A DNA stretch of 46,099 nt from Curtobacterium sp. 'Ferrero' (GCF_002412165.1 NZ_NXIA01000018.1:1-46099), one strand, 5' to 3'. Counted from the stretch's first letter, positions 6,346 to 14,239 are shown. Notes: generated by a model from the letters alone, not told the origin. Numbers and translations: made by a program.

Positions 6346-7280
6346 CCACCACGGAGCTCACGAACCTCCCCGCGAACGGCGACGTCGCGTCCTGGTCCGA
6401 CGCCGAGAAAGCGATCGCGGACGCCGCCGGCCTGGTGTTCACCCACACGTACGGCGACCGTCAGGGCCAGCGGGAACCCGCGCCGCGCGCCGTCGTCGAG
6501 AAGTTCCTCGCCCTGTCGCGGCAGTCCGGCCTCAACCCGCTGTCGAACCAGATCTGGTGCATCGGCCGCCTGTCGAAGGGCCGCGTCGAGTGGGCCGTGC
6601 AGACCGGCATCGACGGGTTCCGGCTCGTCGCCGACCGGTCGGAGAAGTACGGCGGGCAGGACGCCGCCGAGTGGATGACGGACCAGGGCGAATGGGTGGA
6701 CGCGTTCATCCCGAAGCTGCACGGCGGGCATCCGCTCGCCGCGCGGGTCCGCGTCTGGCGGTCCGACTGGGACCGGCCCGCCGTCGGCGTCGCCGAGTGG
6801 GGCGCGTACGTGCAGACGAAGCGCGACGGCGCGCCGACGGAGATGTGGGCGAAGCAGGGCGCTGGACAGCTCGCGAAGTGCGCGGAGGCGCTCGCGCTCC
6901 GCAAGGCGTTCCCGATGGACCTGTCCGGGCTGTACACCTCGGACGAGATCGCCGCAGCCCCGCAGCAGCACGTCGAGGTCGCACCGCCGACCCGGGACTG
7001 GGTCGCGCTCATCGAGCAGGCGACGACGCACGACGAGGTCGAGGACCTGCTCGACGCGGCGGACGACGCCGGGGAGCGCACCGACCAGGTGCGCACGGCT
7101 GCTCTCGCACGTCACGGGATGCTCGGTGAGACGACCCCGGTCGTCGCGAACGAGCCGACCGTCGTCGAACCGGAGGTGCCGGCGGCGGACCCGGCGCCGA
7201 CGTCGCCCGCCGAGCTGTCCGACGACGACTGGCTCGCCCAGGCCGAAGCCGACGCGCTCCGCCACGGAGCGACGTCGTGA
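6342..7280 (+). CDS. recT: RecT-family single-strand annealing protein
   Basis: 312 aa. The fold region covers about residues 10-205, with typical stretches LSRQSGLNPLSNQIW, VQTGIDGFRLVADR and WAKQGAGQLAKCAEALALRKAFP. The C-terminal third is acidic and Pro/Val-rich, likely flexible. It would anneal the single strands made by the YqaJ nuclease, for phage recombination and possibly concatemer formation. ATGA overlap with the nuclease. Confidence 0.9.
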   Translation: MTTTELTNLPANGDVASWSDAEKAIADAAGLVFTHTYGDRQGQREPAPRAVVEKFLALSRQSGLNPLSNQIWCIGRLSKGRVEWAVQTGIDGFRLVADRSEKYGGQDAAEWMTDQGEWVDAFIPKLHGGHPLAARVRVWRSDWDRPAVGVAEWGAYVQTKRDGAPTEMWAKQGAGQLAKCAEALALRKAFPMDLSGLYTSDEIAAAPQQHVEVAPPTRDWVALIEQATTHDEVEDLLDAADDAGERTDQVRTAALARHGMLGETTPVVANEPTVVEPEVPAADPAPTSPAELSDDDWLAQAEADALRHGATS

Positions 7281-7672
7281 CCGACATCATCAACCAGGCG
7301 TCCGGCGAGCTCGTCACGTACGAGCCCGTCGGGCCCGCGGAGCTCGAGCTGATGATCCGGGTCCTCACCGACCGGCTCGAAGCGTCCGTCCCGGTGCTGC
7401 GTGCCATGTGGCACGACCGGTACGAGGCAGAGCGTGCGCTGATCGAGGGCCGCGCGAAGGCGATGCTCACCGCGAAGGGCGCGACCGTCACCGAGAAGCG
7501 CGCCGAGGCGGACCTCGCGTCCCTGCCGCTGCGGCTCGAGTTCGACCTCAAGAAGGAAGCGCTGCACGCCGGCGAGGAGCTGCAGAAGGCGCTCACCGCG
7601 AAGCTGTACGGCCTCCTGAACCTCAACAAGGCCGTCACCGCGACCTACCAGTCCTACGGCCACGGCCGCTGA
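7277..7672 (+). CDS. Unknown 131-aa coiled-coil protein after recT
   Basis: Long amphipathic helices (about 18-110) rich in Ala, Glu, Lys and Arg, ending YQSYGHGR. GTG overlaps the recT stop. I know of similar-looking hypothetical proteins near recT in actinophages, but no function. Last member of the tightly overlapped recombination cluster; the next gene starts after a 15-base gap. Confidence 0.6.
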   Translation: MTDIINQASGELVTYEPVGPAELELMIRVLTDRLEASVPVLRAMWHDRYEAERALIEGRAKAMLTAKGATVTEKRAEADLASLPLRLEFDLKKEALHAGEELQKALTAKLYGLLNLNKAVTATYQSYGHGR

Positions 7673-7687
7673 TCGAAAGACATCACC

Positions 7688-8368
7688 ATGAAGAGAACTT
7701 CCGTCACCATCGAGGCCGGTGCCGCACGCTACCTCGCCGAGGGTTCCCTCGCCGCGATGAACCGGCTCGGCTGGTACCCAACCCTCAACACCGCACGGAT
7801 CACCATCGGCAAGGACGGCGTGCAGGCCGTCGCGACCGACCGGTACCGAGTGCACGTCATCAACGCCGAGACCGAGAAGCGGTCCGGTGAGGGCGTGTTC
7901 CTCCTCCCGGAAGCCGCGCTCCGGTGGATCGTCAAGAACGCGGGCACGTTCAGCAGCCGCAGCAACCGAGCGGTGAAGCCGATCGCGGTCATGCAGTTCA
8001 CCCCTGCAGACCCGGCGGTCCAGCACGACACCGGTTCGGTGCAGATCACGTTCAAGCGCGACGAGGCGCTCGACGAGTCCGTGACGTACACGGGACCGCT
8101 CTTTCGGGGCAACTTCCCGCCTGTGGAACGTCTCGTTGACGAGACCCGCGTCGCAGATGAGGTCGCGGCCCCACGGAACCTGAACCTCGACTACCTGGCG
8201 AGCATGCGCGTCCTCGCTCCGGCACGGAACGTGCCAGCACGGGTGCGCTTCACCGAGGCGAAGCACAACCACGCGAAGCAGGGCGCGATCCACGTCTCGT
8301 ACGCCTCGAACGGGAAGGTCTACGCCGAGGCAATCCTGCAGCCGGTCCGCGAGGAGGATGCCGACTGA
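7688..8368 (+). CDS. DnaN-like sliding-clamp protein
   Basis: 226 aa, shorter than bacterial beta clamp (about 370-390 aa). N-terminal GVQAVATDRYRVHV matches the clamp domain-I pattern; LFRGNFPPVERL resembles the domain II G-x-(Y/F)-P-x-V segment; the end YAEAILQPVRE resembles the closing YxxMPxR of DnaN. No phage DNA polymerase is in the window, so it may redirect host polymerase or repair factors, or act as a decoy. Weak ribosome site GAAAGA. Homology is by motif reading; a divergent clamp or a two-domain relic are both possible. Confidence 0.6.
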   Translation: MKRTSVTIEAGAARYLAEGSLAAMNRLGWYPTLNTARITIGKDGVQAVATDRYRVHVINAETEKRSGEGVFLLPEAALRWIVKNAGTFSSRSNRAVKPIAVMQFTPADPAVQHDTGSVQITFKRDEALDESVTYTGPLFRGNFPPVERLVDETRVADEVAAPRNLNLDYLASMRVLAPARNVPARVRFTEAKHNHAKQGAIHVSYASNGKVYAEAILQPVREEDAD

Positions 8369-8946
8369 TGTCCGAAGTGCTCCCCCCGCCCCTCGATGGC
8401 TTCACCACCCCGCCGGCTCCCGTCGCCGCGGGCCTCGACCTCTCCCTCACCGACACCGGCGTCGCCGTCGTGCACACCGACGGGTCGATCCGCACTGCGC
8501 GGGTCCGGTCGTCGGGGAAGAAGACCGACAGCCTCAAGGTCAAGGCCCGCCGGTTCGACGACCACGCCGCTGCGATCTGCGCGCAGGTCGCGCCGTGCAC
8601 GGAGGTCGTCGTCGAATCCCCCGCCTACGGAATGCCGCAGGGCGCCGTTGACCTCGGCGGGCTCCGCTGGCTCGTCCTCACGATGCTCGTCGACCGTGGT
8701 CACCACGTGCACGAGATCAACCCGATGCACGTCAAGAAGTACGCGACCGGGGAGACCCGCGCGGACAAGGACGTCGTCCTCGCGGCGGTCGTGAAGCGGT
8801 ACCCGCAGGCCGACGTGACGAACAACAACACCGCGGACGCCGTCGTGCTCGCGTCGATGCTCGCCCGCCACGTCGGCCACCCCGTCGAGGGTGACCTGTC
8901 GCAGTCGCGATGGGACGCGTTCGGGAAGGTCGCGTGGTCCGAATGA
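8368..8946 (+). CDS. RuvC-like Holliday junction resolvase
   Basis: 192 aa RNase H-fold nuclease. Acidic residues fall in the RuvC order: D24 in AGLDLSLTDTG, E83 in VVVESP and D157 in NNNTADAVVLA. It would resolve branched DNA made by the ATPase/YqaJ/RecT set and trim intermediates before packaging. TGATG overlap with the DnaN-like gene. Typical size for actinophage RuvC-like enzymes. Confidence 0.83.
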   Translation: MSEVLPPPLDGFTTPPAPVAAGLDLSLTDTGVAVVHTDGSIRTARVRSSGKKTDSLKVKARRFDDHAAAICAQVAPCTEVVVESPAYGMPQGAVDLGGLRWLVLTMLVDRGHHVHEINPMHVKKYATGETRADKDVVLAAVVKRYPQADVTNNNTADAVVLASMLARHVGHPVEGDLSQSRWDAFGKVAWSE

Positions 8947-9134
8947 GCGGCCGCCCGATCACCACCTGCACCCGCATGGCGATCGCCGCCGCGGTCATCG
9001 CCGGCCGCCGGGACCAGCACATCGCCGACGAGCTCGGCGTCGCCCGCTCATCGGTGCAGCGGATCCGCGACGAGCGGGGACTTCCCGCGAACCACGGCCG
9101 CGGCCGACCCACCAGGAAGGAGACCCGCTCGTGA
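8943..9134 (+). CDS. Small helix-turn-helix protein
   Basis: 63 aa. Residues 15-45 (AAVIAGRRDQHIADELGVAR then SSVQRIRDERGLP) read as a resolvase/Hin-type helix-turn-helix, followed by a basic RGRPTRKETRS tail. Probably binds DNA; it could regulate the operon or assist replication. ATGA and GTGA overlaps with both neighbours. Confidence 0.6.
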   Translation: MSGRPITTCTRMAIAAAVIAGRRDQHIADELGVARSSVQRIRDERGLPANHGRGRPTRKETRS

Positions 9135-10285
9135 AGATCGGCTCGCTGTTCAGCGGCTACGGCGGTCTCGACCTCGGCGTGCAGCAGGTGCTCGGCGGGA
9201 CGGTGGCGTGGCACGTCGAGTTCGACGCGGCCCCGTCGGCGATCCTCGCGCACCACTGGCCGAACGTGCCGAACTACGGCGACGTGACGGCGGTCGACTG
9301 GTCGTCGCCGGACGTCGAGCGGGTCGACGTACTCACGGGCGGCTTCCCGTGCCAGGACGTGTCCCTCGCCGGGCTCCGCCGCGGACTCCGCGACGGCACC
9401 CGATCCGGCCTCTGGTCGGAGTTCGCCCGGGCGATCGACGCGCTGCGGCCGTCGCTCGTCGTCATCGAGAACGTGAGAGGACTGCTCAGTGCGACGGCTG
9501 ATCGGCAGATGGAATCAAGCCCGTGGGGTGTGGGAGACCGACACGATGGACCTGCTCTCCGAGCACTCGGAGCCGTTCTCGGCGACCTGGCCGAGCTCGG
9601 GTATGACGCGGAGTGGTGTGGCCTTCGAGCTGCCGACGCCGGTGCTCCCCACGGCCGGTACCGGGTCTTCGTCGTCGCGCTTCCTGCCGACGCCTCTCGC
9701 TTCGGACGACCGATCGTCGAGCCCGGCGGACGAGGCGCGCCACACCCCGCAGCTCCGGTCCGTGCTGTTGAAGACGCCGACGGCGCAGCTCGCGGTGAAC
9801 GGTGGCTCGCAGCATCCGGAGAAGCGCCGCGAGGGTGGACACGGTCCGACGCTCGCGGACGAGGTGGAGCACCTGCTGCCGACGCCGAGCGCCGCGGTGG
9901 TGAACGACGGCGAGGACACGGGGTCCTGGCTGGCGCGCCGTGCGCGGGTGAAAGCGACCGGCGTGAACGGGAACGGGATGGGGATGCCGCTGACGATCGC
10001 AGCGCAGCTCCTCGCCAGTGGGGACCCTTCGGACCCGCCGTCGAGCGCTGGGAGCGCGTCACCGGACGAGTAGCGCCCGCGCCGACGAACCCCGACGGCC
10101 GAGGCGGCTCCCACCGCCTCGCGCCCGAGTTCGTCGAGTGGATGATGGGCCTCCCCGCCGGCCACGTCACCGGCGCACCGATCACCCGCGCCCAGCAGCT
10201 CAAGGCGCTCGGCAACGGCGTCGTCCCGCAGCAGGCCGCCCTCGCGGTGCGCACGCTGCTCGAGCGGACGGTGGCGGCGGCGTGA
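9131..10285 (+). CDS. C5 cytosine-specific DNA methyltransferase (Dcm type)
   Basis: 384 aa. Motif I FSGYGGLDLG (7-16), motif IV GGFPCQDVS with catalytic C74, motif VI ENVRG (113-117), motif VIII GRYRVF (175-180) and motif X KALGNGVVPQQ (358-368) are all in this frame. No restriction partner is nearby, so it is probably an orphan enzyme protecting phage DNA or changing host methylation. Between about 9489 and 10017 its codon bias is lost and another frame looks coding. The C-terminal RWERVTG to EFVEWMMGLP segment is typical of actinophage C5 enzymes and has normal codon bias again. GTGA overlaps at both ends. Confidence 0.87.
   Translation: MKIGSLFSGYGGLDLGVQQVLGGTVAWHVEFDAAPSAILAHHWPNVPNYGDVTAVDWSSPDVERVDVLTGGFPCQDVSLAGLRRGLRDGTRSGLWSEFARAIDALRPSLVVIENVRGLLSATADRQMESSPWGVGDRHDGPALRALGAVLGDLAELGYDAEWCGLRAADAGAPHGRYRVFVVALPADASRFGRPIVEPGGRGAPHPAAPVRAVEDADGAARGERWLAASGEAPRGWTRSDARGRGGAPAADAERRGGERRRGHGVLAGAPCAGESDRRERERDGDAADDRSAAPRQWGPFGPAVERWERVTGRVAPAPTNPDGRGGSHRLAPEFVEWMMGLPAGHVTGAPITRAQQLKALGNGVVPQQAALAVRTLLERTVAAA
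9489..10073 (+). CDS. Overlapping frame inside the methyltransferase gene (LPTP-type protein)
   Basis: 194 aa in the +1 frame relative to the methyltransferase. Its third codon positions are almost all G/C over some 500 bases, as in genes of this phage, while the methyltransferase frame is not. AGAGGA lies seven bases before its GTG start. It reads DLLSEHSEPFSATWPSSGM, then repeated LPTP blocks (FLPTPLASD, LKTPTAQLA, LLPTPSAAV); I recall this pattern from proteins or protein segments attached to phage C5 methyltransferases. It could be a separate product from internal initiation, or a block entered by frameshifting. The methyltransferase frame keeps motif VIII here, so both frames appear used. 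Confidence 0.5.
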   Translation: MRRLIGRWNQARGVWETDTMDLLSEHSEPFSATWPSSGMTRSGVAFELPTPVLPTAGTGSSSSRFLPTPLASDDRSSSPADEARHTPQLRSVLLKTPTAQLAVNGGSQHPEKRREGGHGPTLADEVEHLLPTPSAAVVNDGEDTGSWLARRARVKATGVNGNGMGMPLTIAAQLLASGDPSDPPSSAGSASPDE

Positions 10286-10686
10286 TCGGCCCGAAGGTGG
10301 CGCAGCCCACTGCGTCCGAGGAGCTGCGCGCCTACGCGCTCGTGCTTGAGCGCGACGAGGAGCGGTGCCAGCGATGCTGGCGCGGTGCCGTCGTGCACCG
10401 CGATCACCGGCAGAACCGCTCGCAGGGCGGCCTCACGCTGGCGTCGAACCTGCACCTCCTCTGCCCCGAGTGCCACGAGTGGAAGACCGACAACGGGCCG
10501 GACGCGTGGCACGACGGCTGGGGCGTCCCCGGGTGGGCGCGGCCGGCGGAGTACCCGGCCCGTCGGTGGCTCCGCACCCAGGTGGGGACGCTGCGGCAGG
10601 CGTGGGTGCTGCTCGACGACGACGGCGGCTGGCGAGAGATCAGCGCCGACGAGGCGCGAAGACGGATGGAAGGAGGTGGCGGCTGA
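10282..10686 (+). CDS. HNH endonuclease
   Basis: 134 aa. The HNH core spans residues 29-66: CQRC zinc pair, HRDH metal/catalytic motif (39-42), N56 and CPECH (61-65). This is a stand-alone small HNH nuclease between the methyltransferase and the replication initiator. It could nick phage or competitor DNA or be a selfish homing enzyme. GTGA overlap with the methyltransferase gene; TGATG overlap with the next. Confidence 0.85.
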   Translation: MIGPKVAQPTASEELRAYALVLERDEERCQRCWRGAVVHRDHRQNRSQGGLTLASNLHLLCPECHEWKTDNGPDAWHDGWGVPGWARPAEYPARRWLRTQVGTLRQAWVLLDDDGGWREISADEARRRMEGGGG

Positions 10687-11465
10687 TGCCGTGGTTCAAG
10701 GTCGACGACAACCTGGCGTTCCACCCGAAGGTGCTCGCAGCGGGCAACGCGGCGATGGGCCTCTGGGTCCGCGCCGGTTCGTGGGCCGCTCAGCAGCTCA
10801 CTGACGGCGTCATCCCCGACTCGATTCTCCCGTCGCTCGGAACGCGGAAGCAGGCTGACGCGCTCGTCGCGGCGGGGCTGTGGACGCGCGCGGACGGCGC
10901 GTGGCGCTTCCACGAGTGGAACGCCGATGGTCGTCAGCCCACCCGCGCCCGGGTGGAGGCGGATCGTGCGGCAGCGACCGAGAGGCAGCGCAAACACAGG
11001 GAAGCACGGGGTTCGTCACAGCGTGACAAGGGCGTGACTGACGGCGTGAGTCACGGCTCGGTCACAGGGGGTGTCACACCTACCCCGACCCGACCCGACC
11101 CGACCCGACCTCCTTCTCCTGACGGAGAAGGGAAGACCGTGCCGCGCAAGCGCGGGACACGGCTCGAACGGTCGTGGCAGCCGTCAGCGGAGACGGTCGA
11201 CCGGATGCGTGCCGAAGCACCTGGCATCGACCTTCGTCGCGAGCACGAGGTGTTCGTCGACTACTGGACGTCGAAGACGGGTCAGGCCGCGACGAAGGCC
11301 GACTGGGACGCGACGTGGCGCAACTGGATGCGCCGCAAGGCGGACGACGTCGCGAAGCGTGACCAGCCGCGGTCGACGGCGGCGCAGCGGAACCTCTCCG
11401 TCGTCGAACGGTTCGCGGCCCGTGAGCAGCAGGAGCAGTACCCGAGCGCCTTGGAGGGCATGTGA
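10686..11465 (+). CDS. Phage replication initiator-like protein
   Basis: 259 aa. The N-terminal MPWFKVDDNLAFHPKVLAAG and the following WAAQQLTDGVIP stretch form the winged-helix domain common in actinophage replication proteins. A basic helix (about 90-110) leads to a low-complexity linker (about 110-150, Thr/Pro/Asp) and a C-terminal helical domain (YWTSK to WMRRK). Position before a helicase-loader-like gene and SSB supports an O/DnaD-like role: binding the origin and recruiting host helicase. The linker DNA carries symmetric GTGAC repeats, a pentamer array and a hairpin. Confidence 0.65.
   Translation: MPWFKVDDNLAFHPKVLAAGNAAMGLWVRAGSWAAQQLTDGVIPDSILPSLGTRKQADALVAAGLWTRADGAWRFHEWNADGRQPTRARVEADRAAATERQRKHREARGSSQRDKGVTDGVSHGSVTGGVTPTPTRPDPTRPPSPDGEGKTVPRKRGTRLERSWQPSAETVDRMRAEAPGIDLRREHEVFVDYWTSKTGQAATKADWDATWRNWMRRKADDVAKRDQPRSTAAQRNLSVVERFAAREQQEQYPSALEGM
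11015..11131. other. Candidate phage replication origin inside the initiator gene
   Basis: GTGAC/GTCAC pentamers lie at 11023, 11034, 11046 (GTGAG), 11050, 11061 and 11073: three forward then three inverted, spaced 11-12 bases and mirror-symmetric about 11050. An extra GTCAC is at 11015. Then come five tandem CGACC units (11086-11110) and a perfect 8-bp hairpin with TGAC loop (11112-11131). Lambda's origin similarly lies inside gene O. Confidence 0.5.
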
Positions 11466-11827
11466 ACCAGACCGAAGTCGCGAAGCTGCTCACGGTGGCG
11501 TCCGCGATCGACAACCGGACCGTCTCCGACGAGCAGGTCATCGCGTGGCACGCCGCGCTCCGGCATCTGCCGTTTGAGGTCGCGCAGGAGGCGCTCGTGC
11601 GCCACTTCCGGGACTCGACGGAGTACCTGCTGCCGGGGCACATCTCGAAGCAGGCGAAGGTGATCCGGGCGGAGCAGGAGCGGGAGGCGCGGATCCGTCG
11701 GCAGATCGAGCCGCCGCGGCCGATCACCCTCGACCGGCCGGCGCTCGAGGCTGAGACGGCGCAGTGGACGGCGTTCTACCGCCAGCACCCGGAGCAGCGA
11801 GCGCTCGACGCGGGGAGGGTGCCGTGA
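11462..11827 (+). CDS. Helicase-loader-like or conserved replication-module protein
   Basis: 121 aa. Opening (NQTEVAKLLTVASAIDNRTV) and the STEYLLPGHI segment are familiar from actinophage proteins encoded next to the replication initiator. All-helical N-terminal domain, charged linker and an end rich in Arg/Glu. The position suggests a partner that loads the host DnaB helicase; this is context, not proof. GTGA overlaps on both sides. Confidence 0.5.
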   Translation: MNQTEVAKLLTVASAIDNRTVSDEQVIAWHAALRHLPFEVAQEALVRHFRDSTEYLLPGHISKQAKVIRAEQEREARIRRQIEPPRPITLDRPALEAETAQWTAFYRQHPEQRALDAGRVP

Positions 11828-12174
11828 CCGACGACGCGTGGGCGAACTTCATCGCGCAGCTCGACCCGGCCGCGGTCGAGGCGGAGCGGTACCGGGTGCT
11901 CGGTGACCTCGACGCGGAACGGCCGGGGTCGCGGCAGGACCACGAGGTCCGATTCGCCCACGACTACGTCCGCCGGGACTTCTGGGCGCGGATGTGCGGC
12001 GAGGTGGAGCGGCGCACGGTCCGCAGCCAGACGGACGACGCGGACCGGGAGATCCGGGCCCGCGGCTTCGACCAGCAGCCGGTGGACGACGACAGCGACA
12101 TCGAGGCGGCCATCCGGTCGTACTCGCAGAGACAGGCGGCAGCAGCCGCACAGCACGGAAGGACAGCCGCATGA
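11824..12174 (+). CDS. Unknown acidic 116-aa protein before SSB
   Basis: Helical, highly charged; ends with a Gln/Ala-rich helix ([18 protein letters not shown]). GTG overlaps the gene before and its stop overlaps the SSB start. No family recognised. Confidence 0.55.
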   Translation: MTDDAWANFIAQLDPAAVEAERYRVLGDLDAERPGSRQDHEVRFAHDYVRRDFWARMCGEVERRTVRSQTDDADREIRARGFDQQPVDDDSDIEAAIRSYSQRQAAAAAQHGRTAA

Positions 12175-12725
12175 GCGGAGAGACCATCATCACGGTCGTC
12201 GGGAACCTGACGGCCGACCCGGAGCTGCGGTACACGCAGAACGGCCTCGCGGTCGCGAACTTCACCATCGCGAGCACCCCGCGGACCTTCGATCGTCAAG
12301 CGAACGAGTGGAAGGACGGCGACGCCCTGTTCCTCCGCGCGTCGGTCTGGCGTGAGTTCGCCGAGCACGTGTCCGGCTCGCTGACGAAGGGTTCCCGGGT
12401 CATCGCCCGCGGTGTGCTCCGGCAGCGGTCGTACACCGACCGTGAGGGGCAGCAGCGCACGAGCATCGAGCTCGAGGTCGACGAGATCGGCCCGTCGCTC
12501 CGGTACGCGACCGCGCAGGTCACCCGCTCACAGGGGCAGGGCGGCCGTGGCGGGCAGGGCGGCGCACCTACGGGCGGGCAGCAGGACCAGGGGTGGCCCA
12601 CGCAGCAGCCGGGCCAGCAGGGCGGCCAGCAGCAGGGCCAGCAGGGCCAGCAGCCGGGCGGCGGCGCGCAGGGGCAGGACGTGTGGTCCCAGCCCGGCAC
12701 CTACGACGACGAGACACCGTTCTGA
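12171..12725 (+). CDS. ssb: Single-stranded DNA-binding protein
   Basis: 184 aa. OB fold at residues 1-110, with [20 protein letters not shown] and WREFAEHV as family marks. A linker of about 50 residues made almost only of Gly, Gln and Pro follows, and the acidic tail ends DDETPF, the conserved tip that docks host repair and replication partners. It would coat single strands made by phage replication and the YqaJ/RecT system. I chose the ATG at 12171 because it gives the exact OB start and an ATGA overlap. Confidence 0.93.
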   Translation: MSGETIITVVGNLTADPELRYTQNGLAVANFTIASTPRTFDRQANEWKDGDALFLRASVWREFAEHVSGSLTKGSRVIARGVLRQRSYTDREGQQRTSIELEVDEIGPSLRYATAQVTRSQGQGGRGGQGGAPTGGQQDQGWPTQQPGQQGGQQQGQQGQQPGGGAQGQDVWSQPGTYDDETPF

Positions 12726-13051
12726 TGGGGACCGCGACCCACACCGTTGAGGTCACGACCGGCTACCTGTTCGGCGTCGGGACGTTCACCTGCCAGGGCG
12801 GCCCAGACGACGAGTGCCATCAGTACCCGAGCTGCCAGTGCGAGGAGTGGCCGTGCGAGCACCCGGTCGAGCGCCAGGCGTCGTGCTGGATGACGCCGTG
12901 GTGGAACGCGGGCGAGTACCTCAGCGACACCTACTTCGACGACGACGGGGACTTCGACCGTCTCGAGTGGCACTCGGGCGAGGTCCGCGGGACGTGGCAG
13001 GGCGACGGGTGCACGTGGCAGTACGTGACGCCGGAAGGAGCCTCCTCGTGA
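12725..13051 (+). CDS. Unknown Cys/Trp-rich 108-aa protein
   Basis: Seven cysteines lie mostly in residues 20-60 (CQGG, CHQYPSCQCEEWPCEH, ASCW), a likely zinc-binding knuckle, followed by Trp/Asp-rich sequence. ATG overlaps the SSB stop. I do not recognise the family. Confidence 0.55.
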   Translation: MGTATHTVEVTTGYLFGVGTFTCQGGPDDECHQYPSCQCEEWPCEHPVERQASCWMTPWWNAGEYLSDTYFDDDGDFDRLEWHSGEVRGTWQGDGCTWQYVTPEGASS

Positions 13052-13188
13052 CCATCACCCAGGGCAACGACACCGGCGGCTACGACTTCGGCGACCCGAA
13101 GTCCCCGACCTACCTCATCGCCGCCGAGCAGCGGGCCGCCCGCGCAAGACAGCTCCGCGAGGAGCACGACGACGGGCACACCCGGTGA
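13048..13188 (+). CDS. Unknown 46-aa protein
   Basis: Gly/Asp-rich start then a basic helix (IAAEQRAARARQLREEH). GTGA overlaps at both ends and good codon bias support expression. Not recognised. Confidence 0.5.
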   Translation: MTITQGNDTGGYDFGDPKSPTYLIAAEQRAARARQLREEHDDGHTR

Positions 13189-13475
13189 GCGCCGAGTCCG
13201 CCTTCGACGAGCTGCTCGTGCCCGTCATCGCCGAAGCCCTGCCCGACCTGCTGCAGGCGTTCGCGGACTGGAATCACCCCGACGCCGAAGCGCTGATGAA
13301 GCGCGCCGACGCGGTCGTCACCGAAGCGCACCTCGCCGACCTCGACCCGTTGAACCTCAGCGGGATGGAGGATTCGGAGCGGTACGTCGAGGACTCGAAG
13401 CTCGCCGCCGCGGTGGCCGTGCAGACCCTGCACGCCGTCGCGATGCACCTCAACCAGACCAGGAGAGACCAGTGA
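13185..13475 (+). CDS. Unknown acidic 96-aa helical protein
   Basis: Acidic, nearly all helix (AFDELLVPVIAEALPDLLQA onward). GTG start and stop overlap the neighbouring genes. No family recognised. Confidence 0.55.
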   Translation: MSAESAFDELLVPVIAEALPDLLQAFADWNHPDAEALMKRADAVVTEAHLADLDPLNLSGMEDSERYVEDSKLAAAVAVQTLHAVAMHLNQTRRDQ

Positions 13476-14239
13476 CCATCACCCCACCCGAGGTCGACGA
13501 CGAGCTGACCGTCGCGTTGCTCGTCGAGCGTGCCCGCCGCCGCCTCGCCGAGGCCCCCGAGCTCGTCGAGTACGTCCGCATCCGCCGCATGCCCGGCGGC
13601 GCGGTCCGCGACGGCCAGCCCGGCGCCCCGTCCCGCACCCCGCCGGCTCCGCTGCACGTCGGCGCGCTCGACGACGCCGACCAGATCTACGTCGACCTCG
13701 TCGGCCACGTCCGCCGGTGGGCGCGGGACCTGTCGATCTCCACCCTCAAGGTCGCGCTCCGCTCCGGGCAGTGGACCACGGACGGGGTGCTGCTCGGCTT
13801 CCGGTCCACCACCACCCCGCCCGGCGCCGCAGCCCTCACCCGGGACCTCACCGACTGGCTGCTGCTGCACCTCGACCGCATCGCCACCCACCCGGGCGGC
13901 CCGGAGTTCCTCCACGACGTCGCGCACACCATCGAGACGGTGTACTCCCGATTCCCGCTCGAGGCCCGCCCGGACCGGCCCCACTGGAACCGGCAATGCG
14001 AGCAGTGCGGCGAGTTCGCCGTCACCGCGGACTGGTCACCGGACGCGGAGATCCGCGACGTCACCGTCTGGTGCGAGTCCTGCTCCCACGTCCTCGTGTC
14101 CACGGACTCCGCCGGCACGGTGCACGTCCGCGGTTCGGAGTCCCCCGACCAGCGTGCCGCCGGCCGGAAGCTCGCCCGCATCGTCCGGCAGATCGCTGTC
14201 GGCACGTCCGTCCCCCGCATCGAAGGAGCACCCGCATGA
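13472..14239 (+). CDS. Conserved zinc-ribbon-like phage protein
   Basis: 255 aa. Two CxxC pairs (CEQC and CESC, around residues 176 and 201) flank a WSPDAEI beta region, a treble-clef or zinc-ribbon arrangement. The N-terminal 150 residues are helical, with RRWARDLSISTLK and LTDWLLLHLDRIATHPGG. I have the impression of a widely shared actinophage hypothetical protein but know no activity. Possibly nucleic-acid binding. Confidence 0.55.
   Translation: MTITPPEVDDELTVALLVERARRRLAEAPELVEYVRIRRMPGGAVRDGQPGAPSRTPPAPLHVGALDDADQIYVDLVGHVRRWARDLSISTLKVALRSGQWTTDGVLLGFRSTTTPPGAAALTRDLTDWLLLHLDRIATHPGGPEFLHDVAHTIETVYSRFPLEARPDRPHWNRQCEQCGEFAVTADWSPDAEIRDVTVWCESCSHVLVSTDSAGTVHVRGSESPDQRAAGRKLARIVRQIAVGTSVPRIEGAPA

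Noticed and set aside
9131..10285. Methyltransferase as a pseudogene
   Set aside because: All catalytic motifs remain in one uninterrupted frame; the odd codon bias is better explained by an overlapping frame.
11086..11110. CGACC array as a CRISPR or microsatellite artefact
   Set aside because: Units are contiguous five-mers without spacers and are in frame; no cas genes. Kept instead as part of the origin candidate.
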